Shown: positions 37,737 through 46,720 of the stretch, one piece after another
Layout of the letters: each line of letters opens with the position of its first letter
Position numbering within the stretch: the stretch's first letter is position 1
Origin: Mixophyes australis
Taxonomy: Eukaryota > Chordata > Amphibia > Anura > Limnodynastidae
Direction: 5' to 3'
DNA: 64,000 bases
Assembly (NCBI GenBank): GCA_036250195.1
Contig: JAVHZZ010000006.1
Location: forward strand, 156,476,224-156,540,223
Notes under the pieces: generated by a model
What the model was told of the DNA's origin: nothing
The model's input: the letters and a program-made list of their open reading frames with translations, nothing else
Databases searched by the model: none
Position numbers and translations under genes: made by a program

Positions 37737-39759
37737 ATGGCTTACGAAACAAATGCTCACCTAATGAAGGATTTTATTGAGACCTACAGAGCTCACCCAT
37801 GTTTGTGGAAAGCCAAATCCAAAGAGTATTCTAACAGAATGATGCGAAACATGGCGATGCAAGTGCTTGTAAAAGCATGTCTGCCATATCACCCTGGAGC
37901 AACTGTTGAAAGGGCAAAAAGCAAGATCCAGAACCTTAGGACTGTGTATAAAAAAGAATTAAATAAAGTGAAAGCAGCAAAAAAATCTGGAGCTGCAGCT
38001 GAAGACGTGTATGTGCCAAAGCTATGGTACTTTGATCTGTTACACTTTGTGAGGGACCAAGAAACACCACGTACGTCCACTAGCAGCATGCCCACAGACA
38101 GCAGTTCATCCCCAGAGGTAGAGCAAGTATATGATATACCTGCAAGCGGCACAGTAAGTACAGTACATTATGATGTTGCCATGTAACAAATTTATTCATG
38201 TTCAAACAATCAACACAATAACAATGCATAACATGTATATAAACAGTCATCAGCAATCATTCTGCCATGGCACGACACCATCACCGTTGAAATACGTAAG
38301 GTACGCTTCCCGATTTAGTTTTGCCAATGAACTACTGTTTTTAGAGTGTCCACACTCTAATGGTGTCAAGCCCACTACCTCCATGTCCTCGGCATTACTT
38401 TCCACATTGACCTGAGTGGTACGTCCACTGTTGCTTTTACGGCGCAGAAAGTTATGCAGAACACAACAGGCCATCACTACTTTGTCGACTTTGTCCAAAC
38501 GCAGGTTTATTGTAGAATGAAAAACTCGGAACCTGTTACTTAGAATCCCAAAGGCATTTTCAACTACACGCCGAGCACGTGACAGTCTGTAATTAAATAT
38601 ACGTCTTTCAATGGTCATATTTCTTTGAGGGTATTGTTTTAAAACATTGTTGTGCAATGCAAAGGCGTCATCTGCCACAAACACAAAGTTTAGTCCATAT
38701 TTTGTGCTACTCCGCGATGGAAGGTTTAGGGTATTGTTTTGTAGTTTGTTATGGAAGGTAATATGCTCCAATGCACCACCATCTGAGACTCTTCCATTTT
38801 TTCCAATGTCCACAAATAGGAATTCATAGTTCGCATCTACTATGGCCATTAAAATAATGCTAAAAAACCCTTTGTAATTATAGTAGAAAGATCCACTGTT
38901 TGATGGTGGCATGATACGGACATGTTTGCCATCAATTGGGCAGCACAGTGGCTTAGTGGTTAGCACGTCTGCCTCACAGCACTAGGGTCATGAGTTCGAT
39001 TCCCGACCATGGCCTTATCTGTGTGGAGTTTGTATGTTCTCCCTGTGTTTGCATGGGTTTCCTCTTGGTGCTCCGGTTTCCTCCCACACTCCAAAAAAAC
39101 ATACTGGTAGGTTAATTGGCTGCAATAAAAAAAAATGACCCTAGTCTCTCCCTCTTTGTCTGTCTGTCTCCCTCTCTGTCTGTCTGTGTGTGAGTGTGTG
39201 TCTATAGTAGGGAATTTAGACTGTAAGCTCCAATGGGGCAGGGACTGATGTGAATGAGTTCTCTGTACAGCGCTGCGGAATTAGTGGCGCTATATAAATT
39301 AATGATGATGACGATGATGATCAATAGCACCACCGCAATTTGGGAAATTCCATAGTTTCTCAAAGTCTTCCGCTATCACTTTCCAGTCTTCCTCTGTTGA
39401 TGGAAACTGAAACATAAAGATGTGTAAATAGTTTACATTTGAACATGAATGCAAATGCATTCCCTCATTCGTTTGCTCTTTTTCAGCCTGCACTACTGTC
39501 TGATGGGCTCTTGCTGAAAGTTGAAGCCCAGGATGCTACAACAATTAATAGCACTCCACGTGAAAGCCAGCTAACTGCTGACAGGCAAGATATGACCCAA
39601 GCTGATACACCAGCAAAAAACAATCAGAAGCGAAAGAGACGCAGAATAAATGAAATACAAGAAACTGATGCACTAGCAGAAAAGATGATTGATTGCGCTA
39701 ACACTCTAATAACAAAAAGAAAGGAACAGGACACAAGGCAGCAGAAAATTTTCGGCTGA
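37737..39759 (+). CDS. MADF-domain protein of Harbinger element, two exons
   Basis: The start is placed at MAYETN (37737) because the longer frame upstream has no domain. Exon 1 (37737-38153) holds a complete MADF domain: LMKDFIETYRAHPCLWKAKS, SKIQNLRTVYKKEL and a W/Y-rich KLWYFDLLHFV. MADF domains are Myb-related and bind DNA or protein. It ends in phase at a GTAAGT donor (38154). Exon 2 starts after TTTTTCAG (acceptor AG 39485-39486) at 39487, also in phase, and encodes a basic QKRKRRRINEIQE tail. The transposase exons lie antisense in the intron. The final residues and stop (KIFG, 39757-39759) coincide with DIRS sequence, so the native C-terminus is probably lost. Confidence 0.7.
38191..38196 (-). 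terminator. Candidate poly(A) signal of transposase gene
   Basis: TTTATT on the plus strand is AATAAA on the minus strand, about 55 bases beyond the transposase stop codon at 38250. Confidence 0.4.
38250..39413 (-). pseudogene. HARBI1-type transposase (DDE_Tnp_4), 5' part missing and split by SINE
   Basis: Encodes the catalytic half of the Harbinger transposase. The first remaining exon opens after a TTTATGTTTCAG acceptor (about 39413) with FPSTEEDWKVIAEDFEKLWN and CGGAID. A V-SINE interrupts the first catalytic Asp region (AIDGKH). The frame resumes at about 38930 as GKHVRIMPPSNSGSFYYNYK. The second Asp is in GKNGRVSDGGAL and the catalytic Glu in RRVVENAFGILSNRF, followed by VMACCVLHNFLR. 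Apart from the SINE, no stop or frameshift occurs from the DGKH region to the stop. The usual N-terminal helix-turn-helix exon is absent because the element's right end is gone. The first nine residues of the apparent 38966 start are SINE-derived. Confidence 0.9.
38937..39319 (+). mobile_element. V-SINE (tRNA-derived head, L2-like tail), TSD ATCAAT
   Basis: The head is tRNA-like, with box A TGGCTTAGTGG (38949-38959) and box B AGTTCGATTCC (38993-39003). It is followed by the strongly conserved V-domain (GTGTGGAGTTTGTATGTTCT, CCGGTTTCCTCCCACACTCC) and a tail GGCGCTATATAAATTAATGA with GAT repeats, which resembles the L2 terminus and would let L2 machinery mobilise it. ATCAAT flanks it at 38931-38936 and 39320-39325. 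Inserted in the Harbinger transposase. Confidence 0.93.
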
Positions 39760-40370
39760 TCCAGCACTTATCTTACCCGGCATGGGTATCAGTTACAGAT
39801 GCGCTGGACAAGAGAAGTGTTCGGTCCAATATCAATCCTTTGTCAGGGCTGTAAAAAGTCAAAAAGCATGGAAAAGGGGCCCTCATGGCAAAATTAGACA
39901 TACAGTCTGCCTTTCAAATGTTGACAGCTTTAGGTTGATGGGTTTTTCAATCTGATGGATATTATTTCATAGACAAGGGTTTGCCTATGGCCTTTTTTCG
40001 AAGCCTTTTATCTTATTATAGCAGTGGTATTTTTGAATCAAGCACAGGATGCAAATAAGTGGTGCATGATTTTTGGTGGCAGGGCCAACAGAGTCAGATC
40101 AGTGTAAGAATTGACTGTGTGAGTTGGAGACTGTGCTTAAGTATTTTGAGTAGTGGAGCTTTAGGATCAGACATGTCAGGGGCAGGAATTAATAGGGTGA
40201 GAAAATAAAGTGAAACCTGTTTATTACCTCCCGTGGCAGCAGCAGAAGCAAAAATCTTGGTTCAATTGTGCAGGTTTTTATAGGAGTGACGGGGTGCACC
40301 TTTAAGTGGTTGCACTTGATATGTTTAACAATATGCAGGAGGCGCTTTGGAGGTTGTTGTTACAGGAGGT
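39746..40370 (+). pseudogene. DIRS polymerase remnant and C-terminal SGNH-like tail
   Basis: Opens with FRLIQHLSYP, matching the (F)RLIHHLSYP box of DIRS reverse transcriptase, then a CSVQYQSFVRAV segment and ALMAKLDIQSAF in another frame. A block at about 40270-40370 reads DGVHL and NMQEALWRLLLQ, like the C-terminal GVHL box of SGNH-hydrolase domains found in amphibian DIRS elements. The catalytic YxDD is not seen, because a large internal part is deleted between about 40080 and 40240. Many frameshifts. The tyrosine recombinase is not recognised. Confidence 0.7.
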
Positions 40371-40439
40371 CGTAGCGGTGGGGGGCTTCGGTCCCCATGG
40401 ACAGGGTCATGAGGACCTTACTTGGCGGGAAAGCGGCGA

Positions 40440-40885
40440 GCAAGCATAGGAAGTGGGGAGCCAGTATCACCCAGGGAAGACGGACGCACACCTGGTTCCA
40501 GCTTCAATGGTTGGGCCAATACTGGCGGCGTGCCAGGTTTATTGGAGGGTGATTTATGCCAAGGGGAGCTGGTCTACGGAGGGCGTTGTTGCGGTGCCTA
40601 AATGTAAGTAGGCAGAACACGCCCTATTTTTCCAGATGGAACTGAAAAAGGTGGTAATATTTTTCTAGAGAGAACACCAGGCAGTATCGCCCTGGGTAGA
40701 CGGCCATATGCCTGGTTCCAGCTTCAACGGTTGGGCCAATACCAGCAGCGCGGCAGGTTTCAGCAATTGGAGGGTGATTAATGCCAAGGGGCTTGTCTCA
40801 AGAGGACGTTGTTGCGGTGCCTACATGGTAGTAGGCAGAACACGCACCATTATTCCAGATGGAACTGGAAAAGGTGATATATTTT
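40440..40885 (+). repeat. DIRS 3' direct duplication, about 225-bp unit, two copies
   Basis: CCTGGTTCCAGCTTCAA occurs at about 40491 and 40710. Before it lies AGTATCRCCCNGGGWAGACG, and after it TTGGGCCAATAC, GCGTTGTTGCGGTGCCTA-like and CCAGATGGAACTG segments recur in the same order. The copies differ at many positions, so the duplication is old. It lies in the 3' untranslated part of the DIRS element, before the AATAAA at 40929. Confidence 0.85.
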
Positions 40886-41084
40886 ATTAGCCTTGCACGC
40901 CGCTTGTCTGCCAAGTTTGGAAGTGTTTAATAAAGCTGTGACCGAAATAATTTTGCCAAATACTTGTCTCAGAGTCTTTCTTTATTAGCTCACTGCATGG
41001 GACGCCGGTTAGTCGACCTATATCCCTTAATGTTGTTGGGAGTTGCAACAGACCTTATCAAGGTGTTTTACAGTAAGAATATGC

Positions 41085-42205
41085 AGTAGTCGCTGACAAT
41101 GAGCTACAGATGGCAGAGCTTGTCAAATTGCTAAAGACAAAACTGTAACTGACTCCAGGTATGCATTTGCTGTATTCCAGAATTTCTGGTCTTATGAAAA
41201 ATTACCTTTTGTACATGCTGAGGTAGTACAAGAACTGTTGAATGCATTAATGCTACCACAAGCTGTAAGCATTATGAAATGCCAAGCACACACCACAAAC
41301 ACGGATGTAGTGTCAATGGCAGTGTTAACAAAGCAGCAATTTCAGCAACAGAAAATGGGTTAAAAGAACAAAAATGTGAAATGATTAATGACACTGACAT
41401 TTCTAAAAAGCGAATGTTAATTGCTATGCAATAAGTTTGTAATCCACCAGAGGTCTCCAACTGGCAGTAGGGTGAACCAGAATACACAGGATTGTAATGC
41501 AGTAAGGATGGTAAGCCTGGAGCACCAAAAAGTTTGTAATCTGCTTTGGCACAACTTACCCACTAAATTCTGTGGTAGCTGTCTAACCTGTTTACATGGA
41601 CGCACTGTTCCTCCAGACCCAGCACACCTCCTAGCTACAGAGTGACCTTATTCAACTTTTTATTTATAAAATGTTACAATATGGTTTGGTTTGTGTACAT
41701 TTATTCTTTGGTTGGGTAGAAGCTTGGCCCAGTAGCCACAGCCACAGCAAGCATAACTGCAAAGAAGATAGTTCAGGGGTTAGTAGGCAGTTATCACAAG
41801 TGATTTTCTCAGACTAAGGTATGCATTTCACAGGTAAAGTGTTTACACTGATGTGTGGTCTAATAGACATAAAACTGGAAAGTGGACTTGCTTGGGCTGA
41901 ATTGTTGGCCCTTGTGTTACATAGCATGAGGAACACGCCCAGAGGACCCTTGTATATTTCACCTTATAAAACTCATTTTGGGAAACTCCTTGATGTTGCA
42001 AAGGGTCCTTTACCAAACTTAACTACAGGAAATGATCTGACTATTAAGTACTTGGCTCAAATAAGAAGACAAAAAAAGGAAGATATGTGCTGCACTGCTT
42101 TATTCTCTTCCACCCGATATTCACAAGTGTCATGATCTAAATTCTGATGACCATGTGATGATAAAGGTATTCATAAGAAAAGGAGAACTGCCTGATTGGT
42201 GGGAA
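41085..42205 (+). pseudogene. Endogenous retrovirus-like pol relic: RNase H and integrase
   Basis: Decayed retroviral polyprotein. About 41085-41300 reads in changing frames as the end of RNase H (ADNELQMAEL; a VQELLNALMLPQ-like stretch). About 41560-41640 has the integrase zinc-finger side CGSCLTCLHG and a PP.PA.HL segment. About 41690-41830 carries core fragments up to GMHFTG. About 41821-42135 (SGLAWAELLALVLHSMRNTP, LYISPYKTHFGK) is the integrase C-terminal part. Stops and frameshifts occur throughout. It ends abruptly at 42206 where a gypsy LTR begins. No LTR of its own was recognised. Confidence 0.75.
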
Positions 42206-42734
42206 TTGTTACACTCACCTCTCCTCACTCCAGCACCATCCTCATTCTCTGCATCGGATGAAGCTTCCGGGAATCGGCGGTCACATGACGCATGTCGGCG
42301 CAGGGAATTTGCTATCACTGTGATATAAACCTCGCTCTGACACTCGTTCAGTGTTAGAGCAACTTGTGTGTATCCTGACTCTGTTCTTATGTGCCTTGCT
42401 TGTAGCCTGATTGATTCTCGTGTACCATTTCCTGCCTGTCTGATCATTCCTGCTCTCCAGCGTTTGTGTACCGATCCTGGCTTGCTGACTACTCTCTGCC
42501 TCTGTGCTATCCTCCTTCAGTGTTACAAACCTTTGTTTCCCTGACCTTGATTCTGCCTGTTGTTCCTGTACTCTGCTGCCAGATTGTATTAACAGACCCA
42601 GCTAGTCCAGACCTTGCTCCTGCCTGCTGATTCGGTTCTCCATTGTCAGGTTGTGTACCAGACCCCGGCATGTCCTGACTCCATGTCACCTGCTGACTCT
42701 GTACTTTTCTGCCAGTTAGTGTACCAGACCCGGC

Positions 42735-43572
42735 TGTCACGGTCTCAAGCGATAGCAGGTCTTTACAATGCGAATCCTAGGGTCTGCACAGTTTAGCGCT
42801 ACACCAACAGGGCGCGGAGTCTAATGAGCAGACGGTGTTCACCAGGAACTTCCGCAAGGCAGTATGGGCTTTAGCTGTGTCTTGCTCGCAGGTCGCGGCC
42901 CCTGCTAGAGTACTGCGCGAGGCCCTCTTGGGAAGTTTGGAACCCAGCAGGTAGGATAACAGGTATTAGAATAGAATGTCAGCCTTGCCGACGAGTATAG
43001 TAGCAGGTACTTTAGTAGAGTGTCAGCTTAGCAGACTAGTAGACTAGATGGTTGGTACCTGAACGGAGTGTCGGCTTGCAGACGAGTAGTACAGATAGTT
43101 GGTACCTGAATGGAGTGTCAGCTTTGCAGACGAGATAGTATCAGGTACGTGAGTAGAGTGTCAGCTTTGCAGACGAGTAGTACAGATAGTTGGTACCTGA
43201 ATGGAGTGTCAGCTTTGCAGACGAGATAGTAGCAGGTAGGTGAGTAGAGTGTCAGCTTTGCAGACGAGTAGTACAGATAATTGGTACCTGAATGGAGTGT
43301 CAGCTTTGTAGACTAGTAGATCAGAGTAGCCACGTCTAAGGTACCCAAAAGGTAACTGAGGAACAGGCACTGAGGGTTTGGAGGAAGTGCCTTTTGTATT
43401 TGGCGCCAGGATTGCCTGGCCAATAGGAGGACAGGCAAAGATTTTATAAGTTGCGGGTCTGCGCATGCGCAGACCCGAATCCAAGATGGCGGCGCCCGGG
43501 ACGGAGCGAACCGCCGGAGGCAGGTAAGTTTTCCGGGGGTCGGGTGAGCTGCCCGATACCCCGGCGGGTGAC
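42735..43572 (+). mobile_element. Solo LTR (838 bp), TSD CCGGC
   Basis: It begins TGTCACGGTCTC and ends GGCGGGTGACA, with CCGGC duplicated at 42730-42734 and 43573-43577. A minisatellite of about 46 bp built on GTGTCAGCTTTGCAGACGAG occupies about 42975-43330. CTGCGCATGCGCAG lies near 43459. Orientation is assigned by analogy with the other TGTCAC...GTGACA LTRs. It interrupts the LTR/leader of the gypsy element. Confidence 0.93.
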
Positions 43573-43859
43573 ACCGGCTGTCTGACCAATCTCTTCGTTG
43601 TCACCTATTGGCCACCTGTCACCCCTTCTTCCACAATGCTACATCTAGAAGCAGACCAGTGGACCATGACCTGTGAGCTCTCGGCAGCAAAGCCCATCCC
43701 GCCTTGCGACGGTTCTTGGTGAACCCCGGGGAGCTTGTTAGACCCCTCACCACTGGCCAGCCAGCGCTAATCTAGATTGGGGATCCATTCCATCTGTTAC
43801 AGTTTGCTCTGACCAATGGCTTAATATAAGTTTCTTATATTATTTCACTCCTTTCAGGC

Positions 43860-44430
43860 CAAGCACTATCCTGGGCATCACCGCTCTGGGAAAGGAATGA
43901 TCCTTTGCTGCACAATTATGCCAACATCTTATCCCCTTTCAAGAAGATATTTGATGAACCAGATAGGGTGTCCAATGTCGCTACTGGAATTCTCCGTCTT
44001 CGTCAGGGTAATCTATCTGTGGGGCAATATGCCATTCAGTTCAGAACCATGGCATCGGAGCTTCGCTGGAAGAACAAAGCATTGGCTGCCACTTTTTGGC
44101 TATGTCTATCAGACTGAATTAAGGACAAACTGGTCTCACGTGAGTTACCTGTTACCTTGGACGAGTTGATATCTTTATGTGTCAAGGTGGATCTTAATTT
44201 TAAAGAGAAAAACCTGGAAAAGGTGCAGTTTCGGCACAGCACCTATCGCTTAGCACTTAAAATCCAGAATCTCATTCAGCCTCCTGAAGAACCTATGCAG
44301 CTAGGGAGGACCCGACTCACTGCTGAGGAGAGGGAGAGGAAGTTTAGGAATAAGCTGTGCTTATATTGTGGTGAGGGGTGTCACTTCCTAGGAACCTGTA
44401 CGAAGCGTCCGGAAAACGACAAAGCCTAAC
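43860..44430 (+). pseudogene. Ty3/gypsy gag with CCHC zinc knuckle
   Basis: Encodes a capsid-like protein. A frame at 43905-44117 (NVATGILRLRQGNLSVGQYA...FRTMASELRW) is the gypsy gag core. The frame then shifts to 44157-44429 (LDELISLCVKVDLNF), ending in RLTAEERERKFRNKLCLYCG, where the knuckle CLYCGEGCHFLGTC has the C-x2-C-x4-H-x4-C spacing. A stop occurs at about 44116 and another closes the frame at 44427. The pattern is that of the sushi/chromovirus-like vertebrate gypsy group. Confidence 0.88.
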
Positions 44431-44479
44431 GAGGACCAAAGAGGCCACGTTAGGTTCTTCTTGTCATATCCTCTCCTCT

Positions 44480-45790
44480 TCTTACAATAAAGACAGTCTT
44501 GTCACTCTTGTCCACTTGTTCATTGGTTCTGTTACCATTCCTTTTCCAGCACTTATGGATTCGGGAGCTGCAGGCAATTTTATTTCCTTTAACACCGTCT
44601 CATAGTTCTCCATCCCTACTCAATCACTGGAACATCCTGCCTCCCTTACTGCAATTGATGGGGGCAAGATTATTGGAGGACTCATTCAGGCTAAGATGGT
44701 ACCCTTAACCCTCCAGATTAGTCTGTTACACAAGAAATTAATTTCCTTCTTAGTGATACCAAAGGCGGTCAAACCCATCATCCTAGGACTCCCCTGGCTG
44801 TGCCTTCACTCACCTACTCTAGATTGGCGGACTGGACATATTCTGTCTTGGGGCCCACACTGTCACTCAAATTGTCTAACGAAGGTGGTTCCTGTGAGCT
44901 CCTTGGCCTGCTCTAAATTAAGTGCTCCTCACTTGCTTCCTACTTAGTACCAGAGGTTCGTGGATGTCTTCAACGAATAAAAGAGCACCAAATTACCACC
45001 TCATAGAGTTTGACACTGCACCTTGACCTCCAACCTGGTAAACTGATTCCCACAGGGTGTGTATTTCCCTTGTCTATTCCAGAATATAACCCCATGACTG
45101 AGTGCATTCAGGATAATCTTAAGTGAGGTTTTATACTTAAGTCTTCCTCCCCTGCAGGAGCAGGATTCTTCTTCGTGAAGAAAAAGGATGGTGGTCTTCG
45201 TCCTTGTATAGACTATTGGGGTCTTAATTCCATCGTAGTAAAGAACAGATATCCACTTCCACTGAGTTCCAAACTCTTCGATCGGATCAAAAGCACTACT
45301 ATCTTCTCTAAATTAGATCACCGGGGAACATAAAATTTAATCTGAATTAAAGAAGGGGACGAATGGAGAACAGCTTTCAACATCCGTGATGGACACTTGT
45401 TTAAAAATTTTAGAAATTAAATCTTCCAGGATCTCATTTATCAGTTCCTGGTTATATATCTGGATGATATTCTTATATCTAGATGATTTACAAATTTACC
45501 GTAGGCATGTGGCAGAGTACTTTGCCGCCTGAGAAAGTACCGTTTATTCTGTAAACTCAAGAATTGTACCTTCGAGCAGGAGCAACTACTGGGTTACATC
45601 ATTTCGGGAACCGGGCTCCAGATGGATTGATATAAATTAAAAAGCTATTTTGGATAGGCCACAACCATCAGGTCTCAAGGCTATGCAACGTTTCTTAGGA
45701 TTTTCTAACTATTATCGCGCTGCCACTTTGGTAGCGCCAATTAAAGCTAATGCCAACAGAGGCGATTAAAGTTTTTAAAAAACTTAAGTC
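44480..45790 (+). pseudogene. Ty3/gypsy pol: protease and partial reverse transcriptase
   Basis: The protease active site reads ALMDSGAAGNFIS (about 44549-44587), followed by LVIPKAVKPIILGLPWL. After stops near 44945, the polymerase appears in pieces: [20 protein letters not shown] (about 45157-45216), RYPLPL, IFSKLD and the catalytic box YLDDILIS (45457-45480). A later GYIISGTGLQM-like and FLGFSNYYR-like stretch (about 45590-45720) is the connection region. RNase H and integrase are absent. Many stops and deletions. Confidence 0.85.
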
Positions 45791-45830
45791 TCTATTTCAC
45801 CCTGGCTGATCTTTACTTCAAAGAGGTCTT

Positions 45831-46074
45831 GTGTGTGGATCTCCCACACACATAATATCTGACCGTGATCTCAATTTGTATTGAGGCTCTGGGGAACCTT
45901 TTGTAGTAGGATGGGAATCAAGCTCGATTTTTCTTCCATATACCACCCTCTGACAAAATTACCACAGAATACAGTTACCAGAAACGTAGTTATAATTATA
46001 TTAATAATTATAATATAATATATTATAATATATATAATAATTATAATAAGATTAATATTCAAGAATAAAACCAG
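45831..46074. repeat. AT-rich low-complexity tract
   Basis: From about 45990 to 46060 the sequence is almost wholly TAATTATAATA-type. It marks the junction between the truncated gypsy element and the copia scrap. Confidence 0.7.
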
Positions 46075-46289
46075 AAAAAAAAGATTATTATTTGACGATG
46101 ATCAGCCAATTCATATAAGACATGAGAATACTGCTAAGGGTATGTGTGATGCAATACAGGAACTACATGAAAGATCCAATTTAAACAGGAAATTTTTCCT
46201 GCTAAGAATGTGCAAGAGCATCTAAATGGACTGCTGGATATTGTATCACACCTCAAATCTATAGCACAAGATATAAAATGCAACCACAT
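46075..46289 (+). pseudogene. Ty1/copia gag fragment (UBN2-like)
   Basis: Reading across frames gives RHENTAKGMCDAIQELHERS then NLNRKFFLLRM, and after a break HLNGLLDIVSHLKSIAQDIK-like peptides. This is the UBN2 gag domain of Ty1/copia polyproteins (AKxMWDxLxxxHERSNLNRKLxLLR...). Only about 70 residues remain and no pol follows. Copia elements are uncommon in vertebrates, which makes the scrap notable. Assigned by motif. Confidence 0.65.
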
Positions 46290-46636
46290 CAGTGGCGCAC
46301 GCAGGAGGGGTTTCTGAGTCTCCCTGCGCTAACTTTGTGCCCACCATAGTGGCACTGTCCTATACAGCAGCCGTGGCGCTGTCAAAGAAGCGTCCGCGGC
46401 GGTGCTGTCTACAATACAGCACCGCCGTGGATGCTTCTTTGACAGCGCCGCGGCTGCTGTATTGGACAGCGCTGCCGAAACTGAGCTGCTGCGCAACCGC
46501 TCGTTCAGCTGCACCGCGTCACTCGCATGCGCACACTTACGACTGGAGAATCGAGACATCCGCCCGGCAGCAGGACGCTTGAGCGTCCCCACGGCAACCA
46601 GGTATTCTCGATTAAGGATCTGTACAAGGCTTTTTT
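46290..46636. mobile_element. Nonautonomous element with long hairpin, probably hAT-like
   Basis: It starts CAGTGGCGCACGCAGGAGGG, a hAT-like tip (compare CAGTGGCGGATCC at 61882). Bases about 46363-46462 form a long, slightly imperfect hairpin (TACAGCAGCCGTGGCGCTGT against ACAGCGCCGCGGCTGCTGTA, with matching inner arms). The opposite end was not found, so it is truncated or interrupted by the hairpin that follows. Confidence 0.5.
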
Positions 46637-46720
46637 TTTAGTATTCGCTCCATAAGACACTTTTTCCCCCACTTTTTATGGGGGGAAAAAGTGCGTCTTA
46701 TGGAGCGAAAAATACGGTAG
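46637..46720. mobile_element. Short hairpin element, ATAAGAC / GTCTTAT arms
   Basis: TATTCGCTCCATAAGACACT and its near-perfect complement AGTGCGTCTTATGGAGCGAA flank a C/G-rich loop with CCCCCACTTTTTATGGGGGG, followed by TACGGTA. It shares motifs with the element at 15183-15647 and is probably a minimal derivative of that type. Confidence 0.65.

Larger units (their letters stand above)
35889..39745. mobile_element. PIF/Harbinger transposon with three genes, right end lost
   Basis: The left end is near 35889-35925 (AAAGCTGAGTACACACTACA), followed by subterminal CGTCCAATAATCG and GTCGGTCGT-like motifs typical of Harbinger ends. Inside are a Myb-like gene (minus), a MADF-domain gene (plus) and a HARBI1-type transposase (minus). 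I could not find the inverse CAGTGTAGTGTGTACTC end. The DIRS polymerase resumes at about 39746 with FRLIQHLSYP, so the right end, with the transposase 5' exon, appears deleted. A V-SINE has inserted in the transposase exon. Confidence 0.82.
30484..40990 (+). mobile_element. DIRS-type retrotransposon split by nested insertions
   Basis: Pieces of one plus-strand DIRS element can be followed through the interruptions: gag-like ORF1 at 30484-30629 and 32633-33028, ORF1 end and start of the polymerase at 35457-35888, polymerase at about 39746 onward, and a 3' region to about 40990 with AATAAA at 40929-40934. The order is colinear with DIRS elements, and the joins fall inside conserved peptides. 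The insertions are a solo LTR, an L2 LINE and a Harbinger transposon. The tyrosine recombinase is not recognisable, so the element is incomplete. Confidence 0.8.
42207..45830 (+). mobile_element. Ty3/gypsy retrotransposon, 5' LTR/leader to mid-pol
   Basis: Starts TGTTACACTCACCTC immediately after the retroviral relic. The LTR and leader run to roughly 43800, interrupted by a solo LTR (42735-43572). Then come gag with a zinc knuckle, an aspartic protease and a reverse transcriptase, in Ty3/gypsy order. The sequence loses similarity after about 45790 and no 3' LTR follows, so the element is 3'-truncated. The LTR-leader boundary and primer-binding site could not be fixed. Confidence 0.75.

Noticed and set aside
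38937..39010. tRNA gene
   Set aside because: Box A and box B are present, but the sequence continues into the V-domain and an L2-like tail, so it is a SINE head. The same applies at 51250-51318.
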